A DNA stretch of 64,000 bases from Curtobacterium herbarum (GCF_016907335.1 NZ_JAFBBT010000001.1:2356001-2420000), one strand, 5' to 3'; shown: positions 16,661 to 26,914, numbered from the stretch's first letter. Notes: generated by a model from the letters alone, not told the origin. Program-made: numbers and translations.

Positions 16661-18914
16661 CGACGTCGATGACCGTCAGGCGGCGGGTGGGGCGGGTCAT
16701 CGCGACGTAGACCGCCGCAGCCGCGCGGGCCGCGTCGGCCCCGACCCGGTCCGGGTCGACGAGCAGCACGCCGTCGAACTCCAGGCCCTTCGCGTCGGCA
16801 CCGGTCAGCACCGTCACCGACCCCGGACGCGGTGAGCCGAGCCCGCGGACGTCCGCCTCGGTGCGGGCCAGGCGTTCCCGGACGGCCGTGACGTCGGCCT
16901 CGGGCACGATCACGCCGATCGTCCCCGCCCCGATCAGGTCCCGCTCGCTGTCCACCCGGCGGACGACGGTGTCGAGCAGGTCGGCGCGGTCGACGCGCAG
17001 CCGCTCGACGGGGTCACCGTCACGGACCGCCTCGTTCGCGGTCACCGTGAGCCCGGCCGCGGCGGCGAACGCCCCGGCGGCCTCGACGATCGAACGCGGC
17101 GTGCGGTAGTTGACGGTCAGCTCCTCCAGCCGGGAGTCCAGCGGCACCTGCGGTGCACGACCGCGACGACGGCGGGAGAGCGCCCCACGGACGTCGTCCC
17201 AGGTGCGCGCGGCACCGGGCGAGGAACCCTGCGCCATGTCGCCGACGATCGTGAAGGACCGCAGCGGGTTCCGGCGCGCGAGGATCCGCCACTGCATCGG
17301 CGAGAGCTCCTGCGCCTCGTCGACCACGATGTGCCCGTAGGTCCACTCGCGGTCCTCGGCGGCGCGCTCGGCCGTGGAGCGGGGATCGCCGGCCTCGGCG
17401 AAGGCCCCGGCGACCTGCTCGGCGCTGACGATGCCCTCGACACCCATGTTCTCGATGGCCTGCCGGGCGTTCTCGATGTCGCGGTTCCGGCTCGCCTTCG
17501 CCTGCCGCTTCGCCGCACCACCGGTCGGGTCGAACTCGCCGAGGAGCTCGGCTGCCTCGTCGAGGAGCGGGACGTCCTCGACGGTGAAGGCGGCGCCACG
17601 CTCGCGGCGGAGCAGTTCCCGGCGCTCGGGGCTCCAGTTCGGGGTCAGCGACGCCAGCCAGTTCGGGCGGGCGTAGAGGTCCTCGAGGAACTTCTCGGCC
17701 GGCAGCGGCAGCCACGCGGTGTTCAGCAGGACGCGGGCGTCGTACGAGCTGCGGATGTCCTCGCGCAGGACCTTCTCGTCGGCCTCGTCCACCGCCGTGC
17801 CACGCTGTCGCAGCTGATCGGCGAGCAGGCGGGTCATGGCGTCGAGCGCGTTCTTGTTGAACGACACCCGGGCGACGTTGTGCGGTTTGCCGCGGTCCTG
17901 GGCGCGGCGCATCGCCTCGGCCACGAGCTGCGGCGGGACGATCAGTCGCTCGCCCTCGACGTCGAGCGTGACCGACTCGGTCGGCACCACCTGGCGCGAG
18001 CGGACGGCCCGGCGCAGCAGGTCGGCCATCTCACCGGACCCCTTCACGGCGGCGACGTCCCGCCGGTCGTGGACCGTGGTGTGCAGCCCCGGGTAGAGCG
18101 AGCCGAGGGACGCCATCACGACGCCGGTCTCGCCGAGGGACGGCAGCACCTGCTCGATGTAGGTCAGGAACGCCGGCGAGGGGCCGACGACCAGGACCCC
18201 GGAGCCCCGGAGGCGCTCACGGTACGAGTAGAGCAGGTACGCGGCACGGTGCAGCGCGACCGCCGTCTTGCCGGTGCCGGGGCCGCCCTGCACGATGAGC
18301 ACACCCTCGAGCGGGGAGCGGATGATGCGGTCCTGCTCACCCTGGATGGTGGCGACGATGTCGGTCATCCGACCGGTCCGCTCGGCGGTGACTGCCGCGA
18401 GCAGCGCGCCCTCGCCCTGCAGGTGGGTGCGCTCGTCGTCGTAGAGGGTGGCGTCGAAGACCTCGTCCTCGACCCCGACGACCGTGCGGCCCTCGAGCGT
18501 CAGGTGCCGGCGGGCGCGCATGCCCATCGGGTGCGCCGCGGTGGCCTGGTAGAACGCACTCGCACCGGGGACGCGCCAGTCGAGCAGCAGCGGCCGGTGG
18601 TCGGCGTCGCGGAGGCCCACGCGACCGATGTAGCGGAAGGCGTCCTCGTCGGCCGGCGGGTCCTGGACCTCGAGCCGGCCGAAGACCAGCCGGTCGCCGA
18701 CGCGTTCGAGCGTGGCGACGGTGTCCTCGTAGAGCCGGGCGAAGGCGTCGCGCTCGCTGCGGCTCTGGTGGTTGCCGCCGACGGCCTGTCGGCGGGTCTC
18801 GGCGAGTCGCTGGGCGGCCTCGGCCGTTAGTTCGTCGAGTCGGTGGAAGAGACCGTCGACGTAGCCGCGTTCACGGTCGATCTCGGTGGGTTCGGAAACA
18901 CGCGCTTCGGACAC
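16656..18914 (-). CDS. helD: HelD-like RNA-polymerase-associated helicase (UvrD/Rep superfamily 1)
   Basis: A 752-residue superfamily 1 ATPase. An N-terminal coiled-coil arm (REDVDGLFHRLDELTAEAAQ-like region, residues ~13-75) is followed by the Walker A QGGPGTGKTAVALHRAAYLLY near residue 210, Walker B HIVVDEAQELSPMQW, motif III TIVGDMAQGS and the C-terminal AVYVAMTRPTRRLTVID. This layout matches actinobacterial HelD, which strips stalled RNA polymerase and dissociates complexes; some relatives confer rifampicin tolerance. GTG at 18914 has GAAGGG 6 nt upstream and is preferred to the TTG at 18920. Confidence 0.88.
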   Translation of the reverse strand: MSEARVSEPTEIDRERGYVDGLFHRLDELTAEAAQRLAETRRQAVGGNHQSRSERDAFARLYEDTVATLERVGDRLVFGRLEVQDPPADEDAFRYIGRVGLRDADHRPLLLDWRVPGASAFYQATAAHPMGMRARRHLTLEGRTVVGVEDEVFDATLYDDERTHLQGEGALLAAVTAERTGRMTDIVATIQGEQDRIIRSPLEGVLIVQGGPGTGKTAVALHRAAYLLYSYRERLRGSGVLVVGPSPAFLTYIEQVLPSLGETGVVMASLGSLYPGLHTTVHDRRDVAAVKGSGEMADLLRRAVRSRQVVPTESVTLDVEGERLIVPPQLVAEAMRRAQDRGKPHNVARVSFNKNALDAMTRLLADQLRQRGTAVDEADEKVLREDIRSSYDARVLLNTAWLPLPAEKFLEDLYARPNWLASLTPNWSPERRELLRRERGAAFTVEDVPLLDEAAELLGEFDPTGGAAKRQAKASRNRDIENARQAIENMGVEGIVSAEQVAGAFAEAGDPRSTAERAAEDREWTYGHIVVDEAQELSPMQWRILARRNPLRSFTIVGDMAQGSSPGAARTWDDVRGALSRRRRGRAPQVPLDSRLEELTVNYRTPRSIVEAAGAFAAAAGLTVTANEAVRDGDPVERLRVDRADLLDTVVRRVDSERDLIGAGTIGVIVPEADVTAVRERLARTEADVRGLGSPRPGSVTVLTGADAKGLEFDGVLLVDPDRVGADAARAAAAVYVAMTRPTRRLTVIDVA

Positions 18915-18998
18915 TCGCAACCCTTCGGGACAGGGGGACCAATCGTATCCCCCCGCCCCGGTCGGGCTCGACGCGATCGCCGCTGCGACCGCGCGCGA

Positions 18999-19841
18999 CT
19001 ACATCTCTTCGTGCGTGTCCGGGTCGCCGTCCCAGAGCCGACCGCGCTCGAGCGCGGAGATGGCCTGGACCTCGTCGTCGGTCAGCGTGAAGCCGAACAC
19101 GTCGAGGTTCTCGCGCTGCCGGTCCGCGTCGCCCGACTTCGGCACCGGGACGGCGCCGAGCTGGACGTGCCAGCGGAGCACGACCTGGCCGGCCGACACC
19201 CCGTGCGCGGCGGCCGCGGCAGTGACGGGTTCCTCGGTGAGGAGCTCGGACTGCTTCGCGAGCGGGCTCCAGCTCTCGGTGACGATGCCGAGCCGCTGGT
19301 GCACGGCGCGGAGCTCGGCCTGCGGGAAGTACGGGTGCAGCTCGACCTGGTTGACGGCCGGGGCGACCCCGGTGGCGTCGATGATCCGGTCGAGGTGCTC
19401 CGGCGTGAAGTTCGAGACACCGATCGAGCGGACCTTGCCGCTGTCCCGGAGGTCGACGAACGCCTTCCAGGTCTCCACGAACTTGCCGACGGACGGGTTC
19501 GGCCAGTGGATCAGGTACAGGTCCAGGTGGTCGAGCCCCAGGTTCGCCAGGGTCTCGTCCACCGAACGGTGCGCCTCGTCGTAGCCGTGGTGGCGTCCCG
19601 GCAGCTTCGACGTCACGACGAACTCGTCACGCGGCACGTCGGCGCGGCGGACCGCTTCGCCGACCGCGTCCTCGTTGCCGTAGTTCAGCGCGGTGTCGAG
19701 CAGGCGGTACCCGCTCGTGATCGCCGCACCGACGGCGGCGACCCCCTCGTCCCCGTCGAGCGAGTACGTGCCGAGGCCGAGCGCCGGGATCCGGTGCCCG
19801 TCGTTCAGCTCGAGGGTCGGGACCTCCGGGACGCCCGCCAT
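18999..19841 (-). CDS. Aldo/keto reductase
   Basis: A 280-residue NADPH-dependent oxidoreductase with the (beta/alpha)8 aldo/keto reductase fold. The catalytic tetrad is Asp49, Tyr54, Lys79 and His112, in LLDTALNYGNE, VVTSKL and LYLIHWPNP. The NADPH-binding end VPVPKSGDADRQREN is present. It resembles the 2,5-diketo-gluconate reductase group, but the substrate cannot be assigned. ATG at 19841 overlaps the stop of the upstream FKBP gene by one base (TGATG), so the pair is translationally coupled. Confidence 0.93.
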   Translation of the reverse strand: MAGVPEVPTLELNDGHRIPALGLGTYSLDGDEGVAAVGAAITSGYRLLDTALNYGNEDAVGEAVRRADVPRDEFVVTSKLPGRHHGYDEAHRSVDETLANLGLDHLDLYLIHWPNPSVGKFVETWKAFVDLRDSGKVRSIGVSNFTPEHLDRIIDATGVAPAVNQVELHPYFPQAELRAVHQRLGIVTESWSPLAKQSELLTEEPVTAAAAAHGVSAGQVVLRWHVQLGAVPVPKSGDADRQRENLDVFGFTLTDDEVQAISALERGRLWDGDPDTHEEM

Positions 19842-20212
19842 CAGCGGACGCCGAGCAGGTCGATGACGAAGATCAGGGTCTTGCCGGACAGGAAGTGTCC
19901 GCCACCGGCCGGGCCGTAGGCGAGCTCCGGCGGGACGACGAGCTTGCGACGGCCGCCGACCTTCATGCCGGGGATGCCCTCCTGCCAGCCGCGGACGAGG
20001 GCCGCGAGGGGGAAGTCGATCGGTTCGCCACGGCCCCAGGAGCTGTCGAACTCCTCGCCGGACTCGTACTCGACGCCGGCGTAGTGGACCTTGACGGTCG
20101 AGCCGGACTCGGCGACGGCGCCGTCACCCTCGACGATGTCGCTGATGACGAGGTCGGTGGGGGCCGGGCCCTCGGGAGCGTCGAACTCGGGCTTGCTGTT
20201 CAGGTCAGTCAT
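19841..20212 (-). CDS. FKBP-type peptidyl-prolyl cis-trans isomerase
   Basis: A 123-residue single-domain FKBP. Core motifs are VKVHYAGVEYESGEEFDSSWGRGEPIDFPL, VRGWQEGIPGMKVGGRRKLVVPPELAYG and the terminal LIFVIDLLGV. The aromatic active-site residues (Tyr in HYAGV, Phe in EEFDSS, Trp in GWQEG, Tyr in LAYG) are kept, so it should be active. No signal peptide: cytoplasmic folding helper. The aldo/keto reductase start overlaps its stop. Confidence 0.95.
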   Translation of the reverse strand: MTDLNSKPEFDAPEGPAPTDLVISDIVEGDGAVAESGSTVKVHYAGVEYESGEEFDSSWGRGEPIDFPLAALVRGWQEGIPGMKVGGRRKLVVPPELAYGPAGGGHFLSGKTLIFVIDLLGVR

Positions 20213-20281
20213 GCTCGTCAGTCAACCAGAGAACGAAACCGCGCCCCGCAGGCGGCCTCCAGGCCACAGAATGGTTCCACC

Positions 20282-21601
20282 GTGACACCAGACGCCCCCG
20301 CGAAGCCCCGCCGCTCCCTGTTCGCCGACCTCACCCCGCTCCGCCGCTCCCCCGCCTTCGCCCGGCTCTGGATCGGCAGCTCGATCGCCGGCATCGGCAC
20401 GATGATGACGAGCGTCACCGTCGGGCTCGAGGTGTACGAGATCACCCGCTCGACCTTCATGGTGTCGCTCGTCGGCGTGATCTCCCTGGTGCCGATGATC
20501 CTGGCCGGTCTGTACGGCGGGATGCTCGCGGACGCGTTCGACCGCCGCACCGTCGCCCTCGTCTCGGCCGTCCTGGCGTGGGTGTCGACCGCGATGATCG
20601 CCGCGCACGCCTGGCTCGGCCTCGACAGCGTCGCCCTGCTCTACGTCCTGGTCACCGTGAACGCCGTCGCCGGCACCGTCATCGGGGCGTCCCGCGCGGC
20701 GATCGTGCCGCGCCTGGTCGGCATCGAGCTGCTGCCCGCGGCGAGCGCCCTCAACAGCATCAGCGCCGGCTTCTCGGTGACGGTCGGACCAGCGGTCGGC
20801 GGGGTGCTCGTCGCTGCGTTCGGCTTCGCGCCCACCTACACGGTCGACGTGGTGCTGTTCACCGCGGCGTTCCTCGGGGTGATCACGCTGCCCCGGATGG
20901 CACCGGAGCACGACGCGCTGCGCCCCGGGCTGTCGTCGCTGATCGAGGGGGCGAAGTTCCTGCGGCACTCCCGGAACATCACGATGACGTTCGTGCTCGA
21001 CATCATCGCGATGACGTTCGGGCAGCCCCGCGTGCTGTTCCCCGCCATCGGCGCGCTGGTCGTCGGCGGCGGGTCGATCACCGTCGGCGCACTCACCGCG
21101 GCGTACGCGATCGGTGCGCTGCTGTCCGGGATCTTCTCCGGGCCGCTCGGTCACGTGCGACGCCAGGGCGAGGCCGTCGGCTGGGCGATCACGGTCTACG
21201 GCGGGGCGATCGCCGCGTTCGGTGTCGTCGTCGCCTGCGCGCACCTCCTGGGCGGGCGTCCGTCCGAGACCTTCTCGACCGGCATCCTGCCGGCGCTGGT
21301 GCTCTGCGCGCTGTTCCTCGCGGTGGCCGGCGGCGCGGACAACGTGAGCAGCGTGTTCCGCGGGACGATCCTCCAGGCCGCCGCGCCCGACGGCATGCGC
21401 GGTCGACTGCAGGGCATCTTCATCGTCGTCGTCACCGGCGGTCCCCGTGTCGGTGACCTGTACGCCGGGCTCGTCGTCGCGGCCGGGTTCGCCTACCCGC
21501 CCGTGATCGGCGGCGTCCTCATCATCGCGCTGGTCGCCCTGCTGCTCCGGCTGGTCCCGTCGTTCCGTCGGTACGACGCCCTGCACCCCGACGCGAACTG
21601 A
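20282..21601 (+). CDS. Major facilitator superfamily exporter
   Basis: A 439-residue membrane protein with about ten to twelve hydrophobic helices. The N-terminal SPAFARLWIGSSIAGIGTMMTSVTVGLEVYEITRS and the DRRTVAL loop after helix 2 (GGMLADAFDRR, MFS motif A variant) place it in the MFS_3/enterobactin-exporter-like group. Substrate unknown. GTG at 20282 gives the family-typical N-terminus; the open frame upstream to 19895 lies over the FKBP gene. The YihY-like gene follows after 22 nt. Confidence 0.88.
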   Translation: MTPDAPAKPRRSLFADLTPLRRSPAFARLWIGSSIAGIGTMMTSVTVGLEVYEITRSTFMVSLVGVISLVPMILAGLYGGMLADAFDRRTVALVSAVLAWVSTAMIAAHAWLGLDSVALLYVLVTVNAVAGTVIGASRAAIVPRLVGIELLPAASALNSISAGFSVTVGPAVGGVLVAAFGFAPTYTVDVVLFTAAFLGVITLPRMAPEHDALRPGLSSLIEGAKFLRHSRNITMTFVLDIIAMTFGQPRVLFPAIGALVVGGGSITVGALTAAYAIGALLSGIFSGPLGHVRRQGEAVGWAITVYGGAIAAFGVVVACAHLLGGRPSETFSTGILPALVLCALFLAVAGGADNVSSVFRGTILQAAAPDGMRGRLQGIFIVVVTGGPRVGDLYAGLVVAAGFAYPPVIGGVLIIALVALLLRLVPSFRRYDALHPDAN

Positions 21602-21623
21602 CGGAGCCGGTACGGTCGATCCC

Positions 21624-22697
21624 ATGTCGGCCAGCCGAGAACGGGACCTGCGCCGCTCGGGTACCCGGGCGGTGGTGCGTCGGACGTACCACTCGGTCAT
21701 CCGGCACCGGGTCGTCGACTCGGCGGCGTCGCTGACGTTCTTCGCGCTGCTCACGGTGTTCCCGACCGCCCTGACCGTGGTGTCGCTGCTGGCCGTCGTC
21801 GACCAGAGCGGCGACAGCGTCGCGGACATCATCGGCATCCTCGGTGTCCTGGTGCGCCCGGACACGGCTCGACACCTCGAGACCCCGCTCCGGCAGCTGC
21901 TGACGCTCGACAACCCGTGGCTCGGTGCGACCGTCGGACTCGTCCTGACGCTGTGGTCGCTGTCCGGGTACGCGACCGCGTTCGGCCGGGCGATGAACAC
22001 CGCCTACGAGGTCGAGGAGGGCCGGCGGATCTGGAAGTTCCGCGGCATGATGCTCCTCGTCACGCTGCTCATCATGGTCGGCGGCGCCGTCGCGATCGTC
22101 ATCCTGCTCGGCACCCCGATGATCTCCGCCGCGATCGTGCAGCAGGTCGGCTGGCCGTCCTGGGTCGACGAGCTCTGGAACGTCGCGAAGTGGCCGGTGC
22201 TCGCCGCGGACCTGGTCGTCATGGTCGCCGTGCTCTACACCGCCACCCCCAACGTGAAGACGCCACAGCTGCGGTGGGTCTCGGCCGGGGCCGCGTTCGC
22301 GATCGGCACCTGGGCCATCGCCACGGTCGGCTTCGCGGTCTACGTCGAGACGATCGGCGGCGGCAACCGTGCCTACGGCTGGCTCGGTGGCGCACTGCTG
22401 CTGCTCGTGTACCTGTACATCTCGAACTTCGTCCTGGTGGTCGGCGGGGAACTCGACTCCGAGGTGATCCGGATGCGGCAGCTCCTCGCCGGCATCGAGG
22501 CCGACGAGACCATCCGGTTGCCGCTCCGCGACGTCACCCGGAACTTCACGCTCGCCCGGTGGCGGGACCAGGACATCGCGGCGGCGGCGCGGGTGCGGGC
22601 CGCGGCGGCGGAGCTGCCCGACGACGACGGTCCGCAGGGCGAGGAGCTCCGGCGGGTGGCGGGGCAGGTGCGCGCGGGCGAGCGACCGATGCCCTGA
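21624..22697 (+). CDS. YihY/BrkB family membrane protein
   Basis: A 357-residue protein with about six membrane helices. Typical marks are DSAASLTFFALLTVFPTALTVVSL near residue 35, LWSLSGYATAFGRAMNTAYEVEEGRRIWKFRGMM, and YGWLGGALLLLVYLYISNFVLVVGGELDSE near the end of the domain. The family was once called ribonuclease BN, wrongly; its function is unclear. The charged tail after residue 300 is cytoplasmic. ATG at 21624 lies 7 nt after TACGGT (21611-21616), a leaderless-type promoter inside the MFS gene tail region. Confidence 0.9.
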   Translation: MSASRERDLRRSGTRAVVRRTYHSVIRHRVVDSAASLTFFALLTVFPTALTVVSLLAVVDQSGDSVADIIGILGVLVRPDTARHLETPLRQLLTLDNPWLGATVGLVLTLWSLSGYATAFGRAMNTAYEVEEGRRIWKFRGMMLLVTLLIMVGGAVAIVILLGTPMISAAIVQQVGWPSWVDELWNVAKWPVLAADLVVMVAVLYTATPNVKTPQLRWVSAGAAFAIGTWAIATVGFAVYVETIGGGNRAYGWLGGALLLLVYLYISNFVLVVGGELDSEVIRMRQLLAGIEADETIRLPLRDVTRNFTLARWRDQDIAAAARVRAAAAELPDDDGPQGEELRRVAGQVRAGERPMP

Positions 22698-22745
22698 CGG
22701 ACGGGAGGCGCGTGGCGGGGCCGCCACGGGCCTCCAGTCCGTCAG
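22694..22745. terminator. Long element-B hairpin between convergent yihY-like gene and aspA
   Basis: A 25-bp stem with two mismatches and a 2-nt loop, built on the dispersed core (GACGGGAGGC left, GCCTCCAGTC right). It starts in the stop region of the YihY-like gene and faces the convergent aspA gene, so it can terminate both. Confidence 0.75.
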
Positions 22746-22802
22746 GGGGTCCGGCCGGTTCGCCTGCGGGGCGCGTCAGCCCCGCTGCGGACGCGGGCCG
22801 CG

Positions 22803-24287
22803 TCAGCCCTGCGGCGGACGCGGGGCCGCGTCGCGGGCGCCCTGCTCGAGCATCGCCTCGGTGATCACCGGGATCGCCCCCGTGGCCAGCTCGATGCCGG
22901 ACAGTCGCGCCGGGCTGAGGACGCGGTGCACCTGGTGCTCGTCCATCAGACCCGCCGCGATCACCAGCGTGGAGATCGGCGTCGAGGTCGTCAGCGCCGT
23001 GTGCGCGATCGACGCCGCCGCCGCGTAGCCGATGTACGGCGTCAGTGCGGTGACGACGCCGACGTTCGTGTCGACCTGGGCGGCGAGCTTGGCCTCGTTC
23101 GCCTCGATCCCGATGACGCAGTGCTCGCGGAGGGTCGCACAGCCGCGGGCCATCCACTGCAGCGACTGCAGGATCGAGTGCGCGATGATCGGCTCGAACG
23201 CGTTCAGCTGGAGCTGGCCGCCCTCGGCCGCCATCGTCACCGTGGTGTCCGCCCCGGCGACGGCGAACGCGATCTGGTTCACGACCTCCGGGATCACCGG
23301 GTTCACCTTGCCAGGCATGATCGAGGAGCCCGCCTGCCGGGGCGGCAGCGTGATCTCGCCGAGGCCCGCCTGCGGCCCCGACGCCAGCAGCCGCAGGTCG
23401 TTGCAGATCTTCGACAGCTTCGCGGCGCTGCGCTTCACCGTGCCGGACAGGGTCATGAACGAACCGGCGTCACTCGTCGCCTCGATCAGGTCCGGCGCCG
23501 TGACGACGTCGATGCCGCTCGCCTCCTGCAGCTGCCGGCGCACCTCGTCGCGGTAGAGCGGGTCGGCGGTGATGCCCGTGCCGATCGCCGTCGCGCCGAG
23601 GTTCATCTCCGCCAGCAGCGGCACCACCCGGCGGAGCTGGACGACGTCCTCCTGGATGGTGTGCGCGAAGCCCGTGAACTCCTGGCCGAGGGTCATCGGC
23701 ACCGCGTCCTGCAGCTGCGTCCGCCCGACCTTCAGGACGTCCGCGAACGCCCGGCCCCGCTCGGCGAACGCGGCGGAGAGTTGCTCCAGCTGGTCGGCCA
23801 GGCGGCGCACCCCGTAGATCATCGCGATCTTGATGCTCGTCGGGTACGTGTCGTTCGTCGACTGGCTACGGTTCACGTGGTCGATCGGGTGCAGGTACGC
23901 GTAGTCGCCCCGCTCGCGGCCGAGGAGCTCGAGAGCCCGGTTCGCCAGGACCTCGTTCGTGTTCATGTTCGTGCTCGTGCCCGCACCGCCCTGCACCACG
24001 TCGACGACGAACTGGTCGCGGAGGGCACCGTCGCGGACCTCCTGCGCGGCACGGTCGATGGCGTCGGCACGCTCGTCGTCGAGGACCCCGATCGCCCGGT
24101 TCGCCCGGGCAGCGGCCTGCTTCACCGTCACCAGTGCGGCGACCAGGTCCGGGTACACCGCGATCGGCACGGAGGCGATCGGGAAGTTCTCCATCGCCCG
24201 GAGGGTGTTGATGCCCCAGTACGAGTCGACGGGCACCTCCCTCGAGCCCAGGGAATCGGTCTCGGTGCGGGTGGCAGCGCTCGTCAC
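22803..24287 (-). CDS. aspA: Aspartate ammonia-lyase (aspartase)
   Basis: A 494-residue member of the fumarase/aspartase superfamily that interconverts aspartate with fumarate and ammonia. The superfamily signature is GSSIMPGKVNPVIPEVVNQ; other conserved segments are QGGAGTSTNMNTNEVLANRA, HVNRSQSTNDTYPTSI and VGRTQLQDAVPMTLGQEF. It begins TRTETDSLGSREVPVDSYWG, an aspartase-type N-terminus. GTG at 24287 has AGAGGAA upstream and is preferred to GTG 24314. The ~1 kb upstream is non-coding repeat DNA. Fumarate hydratase class II is the only serious alternative and is less likely. Confidence 0.9.
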   Translation of the reverse strand: MTSAATRTETDSLGSREVPVDSYWGINTLRAMENFPIASVPIAVYPDLVAALVTVKQAAARANRAIGVLDDERADAIDRAAQEVRDGALRDQFVVDVVQGGAGTSTNMNTNEVLANRALELLGRERGDYAYLHPIDHVNRSQSTNDTYPTSIKIAMIYGVRRLADQLEQLSAAFAERGRAFADVLKVGRTQLQDAVPMTLGQEFTGFAHTIQEDVVQLRRVVPLLAEMNLGATAIGTGITADPLYRDEVRRQLQEASGIDVVTAPDLIEATSDAGSFMTLSGTVKRSAAKLSKICNDLRLLASGPQAGLGEITLPPRQAGSSIMPGKVNPVIPEVVNQIAFAVAGADTTVTMAAEGGQLQLNAFEPIIAHSILQSLQWMARGCATLREHCVIGIEANEAKLAAQVDTNVGVVTALTPYIGYAAAASIAHTALTTSTPISTLVIAAGLMDEHQVHRVLSPARLSGIELATGAIPVITEAMLEQGARDAAPRPPQG

Positions 24288-24384
24288 GTGGTGTTCCTCT
24301 CCGTCGCGGGTCACGTGTCGAGGGTAGTCCGCGACCGTCCGGCCGGTGCGGGGTGGGGGTGTGGGTACGAGCGGGTGCGGAGCG

Positions 24385-24428
24385 CGGGCGGGCCTGCGCG
24401 GGCCGGGCGGGCCTGCGCGGGCCGGGCG
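24385..24428. repeat. 19-nt GC-rich tandem repeat upstream of aspA
   Basis: The unit GGGCGGGCCTGCGCGGGCC is repeated with a 19-nt period, about 2.4 copies, between the aspA start and the palindrome array. Confidence 0.7.
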
Positions 24429-24443
24429 GGTGAGGGTCAGAGG

Positions 24444-25213
24444 GCGAGCGGGCGGAACACCAGGGGCGCCTCGTCATGCACCACGGGATTCCGCCCACTC
24501 GCCTCCTGCGTGACGGGAGGCGCGTCGCCCTGCCGCCACGGGCCTCCCGTCCGCCGGGTGGCGAGCCGGGCGTGCGTCGAGCGGGCGAGAACGCGCGGTG
24601 CGGTCCTCACGTGGCCTGGCATTCCGCCCGCTCACCCCGAGGGCGGGCGGGAGGCACGCGACCGGCCCGCCACGCGCCTCCCGTCGCCAGCTGCCGGACG
24701 CGCGGTTGGCGAGCGGGCGGAAGCGCGCCGCGCTCGCGCCCGCCGCCCTGGTATTCCGCCCGCTCGCGGCCTCGTGCCAACGTCCGTGGGCTCCGCGCTC
24801 CGGCGAGCGGGCGCGAACGCGCGGTGCGGTCCTCACGTGTCCTGGCATTCCGCCCGCTCACGCCCAGGGCGGACGGGAGGCACGCGTCCGTGCCCGCCAC
24901 GCGCCTCCCGTCACCAGGTGGAGCGCGCGCTCGTGGCGAGCGGGCGCGAACGCGCCGCTCTGGCGCCTGCTGCCCTGGCATTTCGCCCGCTCGCGGCCGC
25001 GTGCTCGCCCTCCGCACTCCGCACTCCGCGCTCCGGCGAGCGGGCGCGAACGCGCGGTGCGTCCGCCAGCCACCCTGGCATCTCGCCCACTCGCGCTCAG
25101 GGCGGACGGGAGGCACGCGACCACCCCGCCCCGCGCCTCCCGACCGGCAGACGGCGAGCGGGCGCGAAAGCGCGGTGCGTCCGCCAGCCCACCCTGGCAT
25201 CTCGCCCGCTCGC
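24444..25213. repeat. Alternating array of two palindromic elements (7 A, 4 B)
   Basis: This 770-nt stretch has no gene. Element A (~55-60 nt) has arms GCGAGCGGGCG(G/CG)AA and its complement around a variable centre; copies at 24444-24502, 24579-24633, 24709-24767, 24805-24859, 24936-24994, 25036-25094 and 25154-25213. Element B (~40 nt) has arms GACGGGAGGC and GCCTCCCGTC; copies at 24512-24551, 24646-24684, 24872-24912 and 25105-25144. The order is A B A B A A B A A B A. A copies 2 and 4, and 6 and 7, are nearly identical in their centres, which suggests growth by duplication. Almost every copy could fold as a hairpin in RNA or as a cruciform in DNA. Confidence 0.85.
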
Positions 25214-25238
25214 GCCCGGGCGGGCGGCCCCGCAACGC

Positions 25239-25270
25239 GGCAGCGGCCGGCCCGAGGGCCGGCCGCTGCC
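25239..25270 (-). terminator. Terminator hairpin after the pit operon
   Basis: Perfect 15-bp stem (25239-25253 with 25256-25270) and a GA loop, 20 nt downstream of the stop of the 98-residue membrane protein gene. Confidence 0.8.
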
Positions 25271-25290
25271 GGAAGGGACGTGCGCGCGTC

Positions 25291-25586
25291 TCAGTGGAAG
25301 GCGGGCACGATCAGGTAGATGCCGTAGAGCACCGCCGCGGCGCAGAGCACGAAGCAGACCACGGCGAGCGCCCGGAGCACCCGGACGGCCCCGGCGGCGG
25401 CGTTCGGGTCGGGGAAGCCGGCGGTCGCCGGGCCGATCGTGCCGTCGTCCTTCACGGTGTACTTGCCGGCGCGGGTGTCGGCGGCGCTCCAGAAGCGCAG
25501 GCCGACGGAGTACACGGACACGACGAAGCACGCCGAGACGACGGCGACGAGTGCCACGAGCAGGAACGCTGCCCAGTCGATGCCCA

Positions 25587-25587
<1 letters not shown>
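25291..25587 (-). CDS. Small two-helix membrane protein coupled to the PiT transporter
   Basis: A 98-residue protein with two hydrophobic helices (about residues 5-30 and 70-93) separated by a short polar stretch (SAADTRAGKYTVKDDGTIGPATAG). Its ATG overlaps the stop of the phosphate transporter by one base (TGATG), so it is made together with it. The family is unknown to me; a role as a small partner of the transporter is inferred from coupling only. Confidence 0.75.
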
Positions 25588-26837
<1,250 letters not shown>

Positions 26838-26892
26838 CGCGGGCAAGTGTCCCAGGCGGGAGCACATCGAGCAAGCCGAACGGACACCTGTT

Positions 26893-26914
26893 GTTCATCT
26901 GCCCTTCACGTCTG
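26893..26914 (+). promoter_or_regulatory. Candidate PHO box (PhoP direct repeat)
   Basis: Two adjacent 11-nt units, GTTCATCTGCC and CTTCACGTCTG, resemble the GTTCACC-type direct repeats bound by PhoP in actinobacteria. It lies 56 nt upstream of the pit start and 37 nt upstream of the antiporter start. One pair only; binding is inferred. Confidence 0.4.

Larger units (their letters stand above)
24288..25290. other. 1-kb non-coding region upstream of aspA
   Basis: No believable gene lies between the aspA start and the end of the small membrane protein gene. The stretch holds the aspA ribosome-binding site, a 19-nt tandem repeat, the A/B palindrome array and a terminator hairpin. Open frames here run through the palindromes on both strands and are artefacts of high GC. 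Confidence 0.8.

Noticed and set aside
24444..25213. CRISPR array
   Set aside because: Repeats are palindromes of two kinds with unequal spacing, and their centres are themselves repeated; there are no unique spacers of constant length and no cas genes nearby.
24476..25235. Protein-coding open frames in all frames of the repeat array
   Set aside because: They arise from GC-rich repeats free of stop codons on both strands; no frame has a ribosome-binding site, domain or consistent codon bias.
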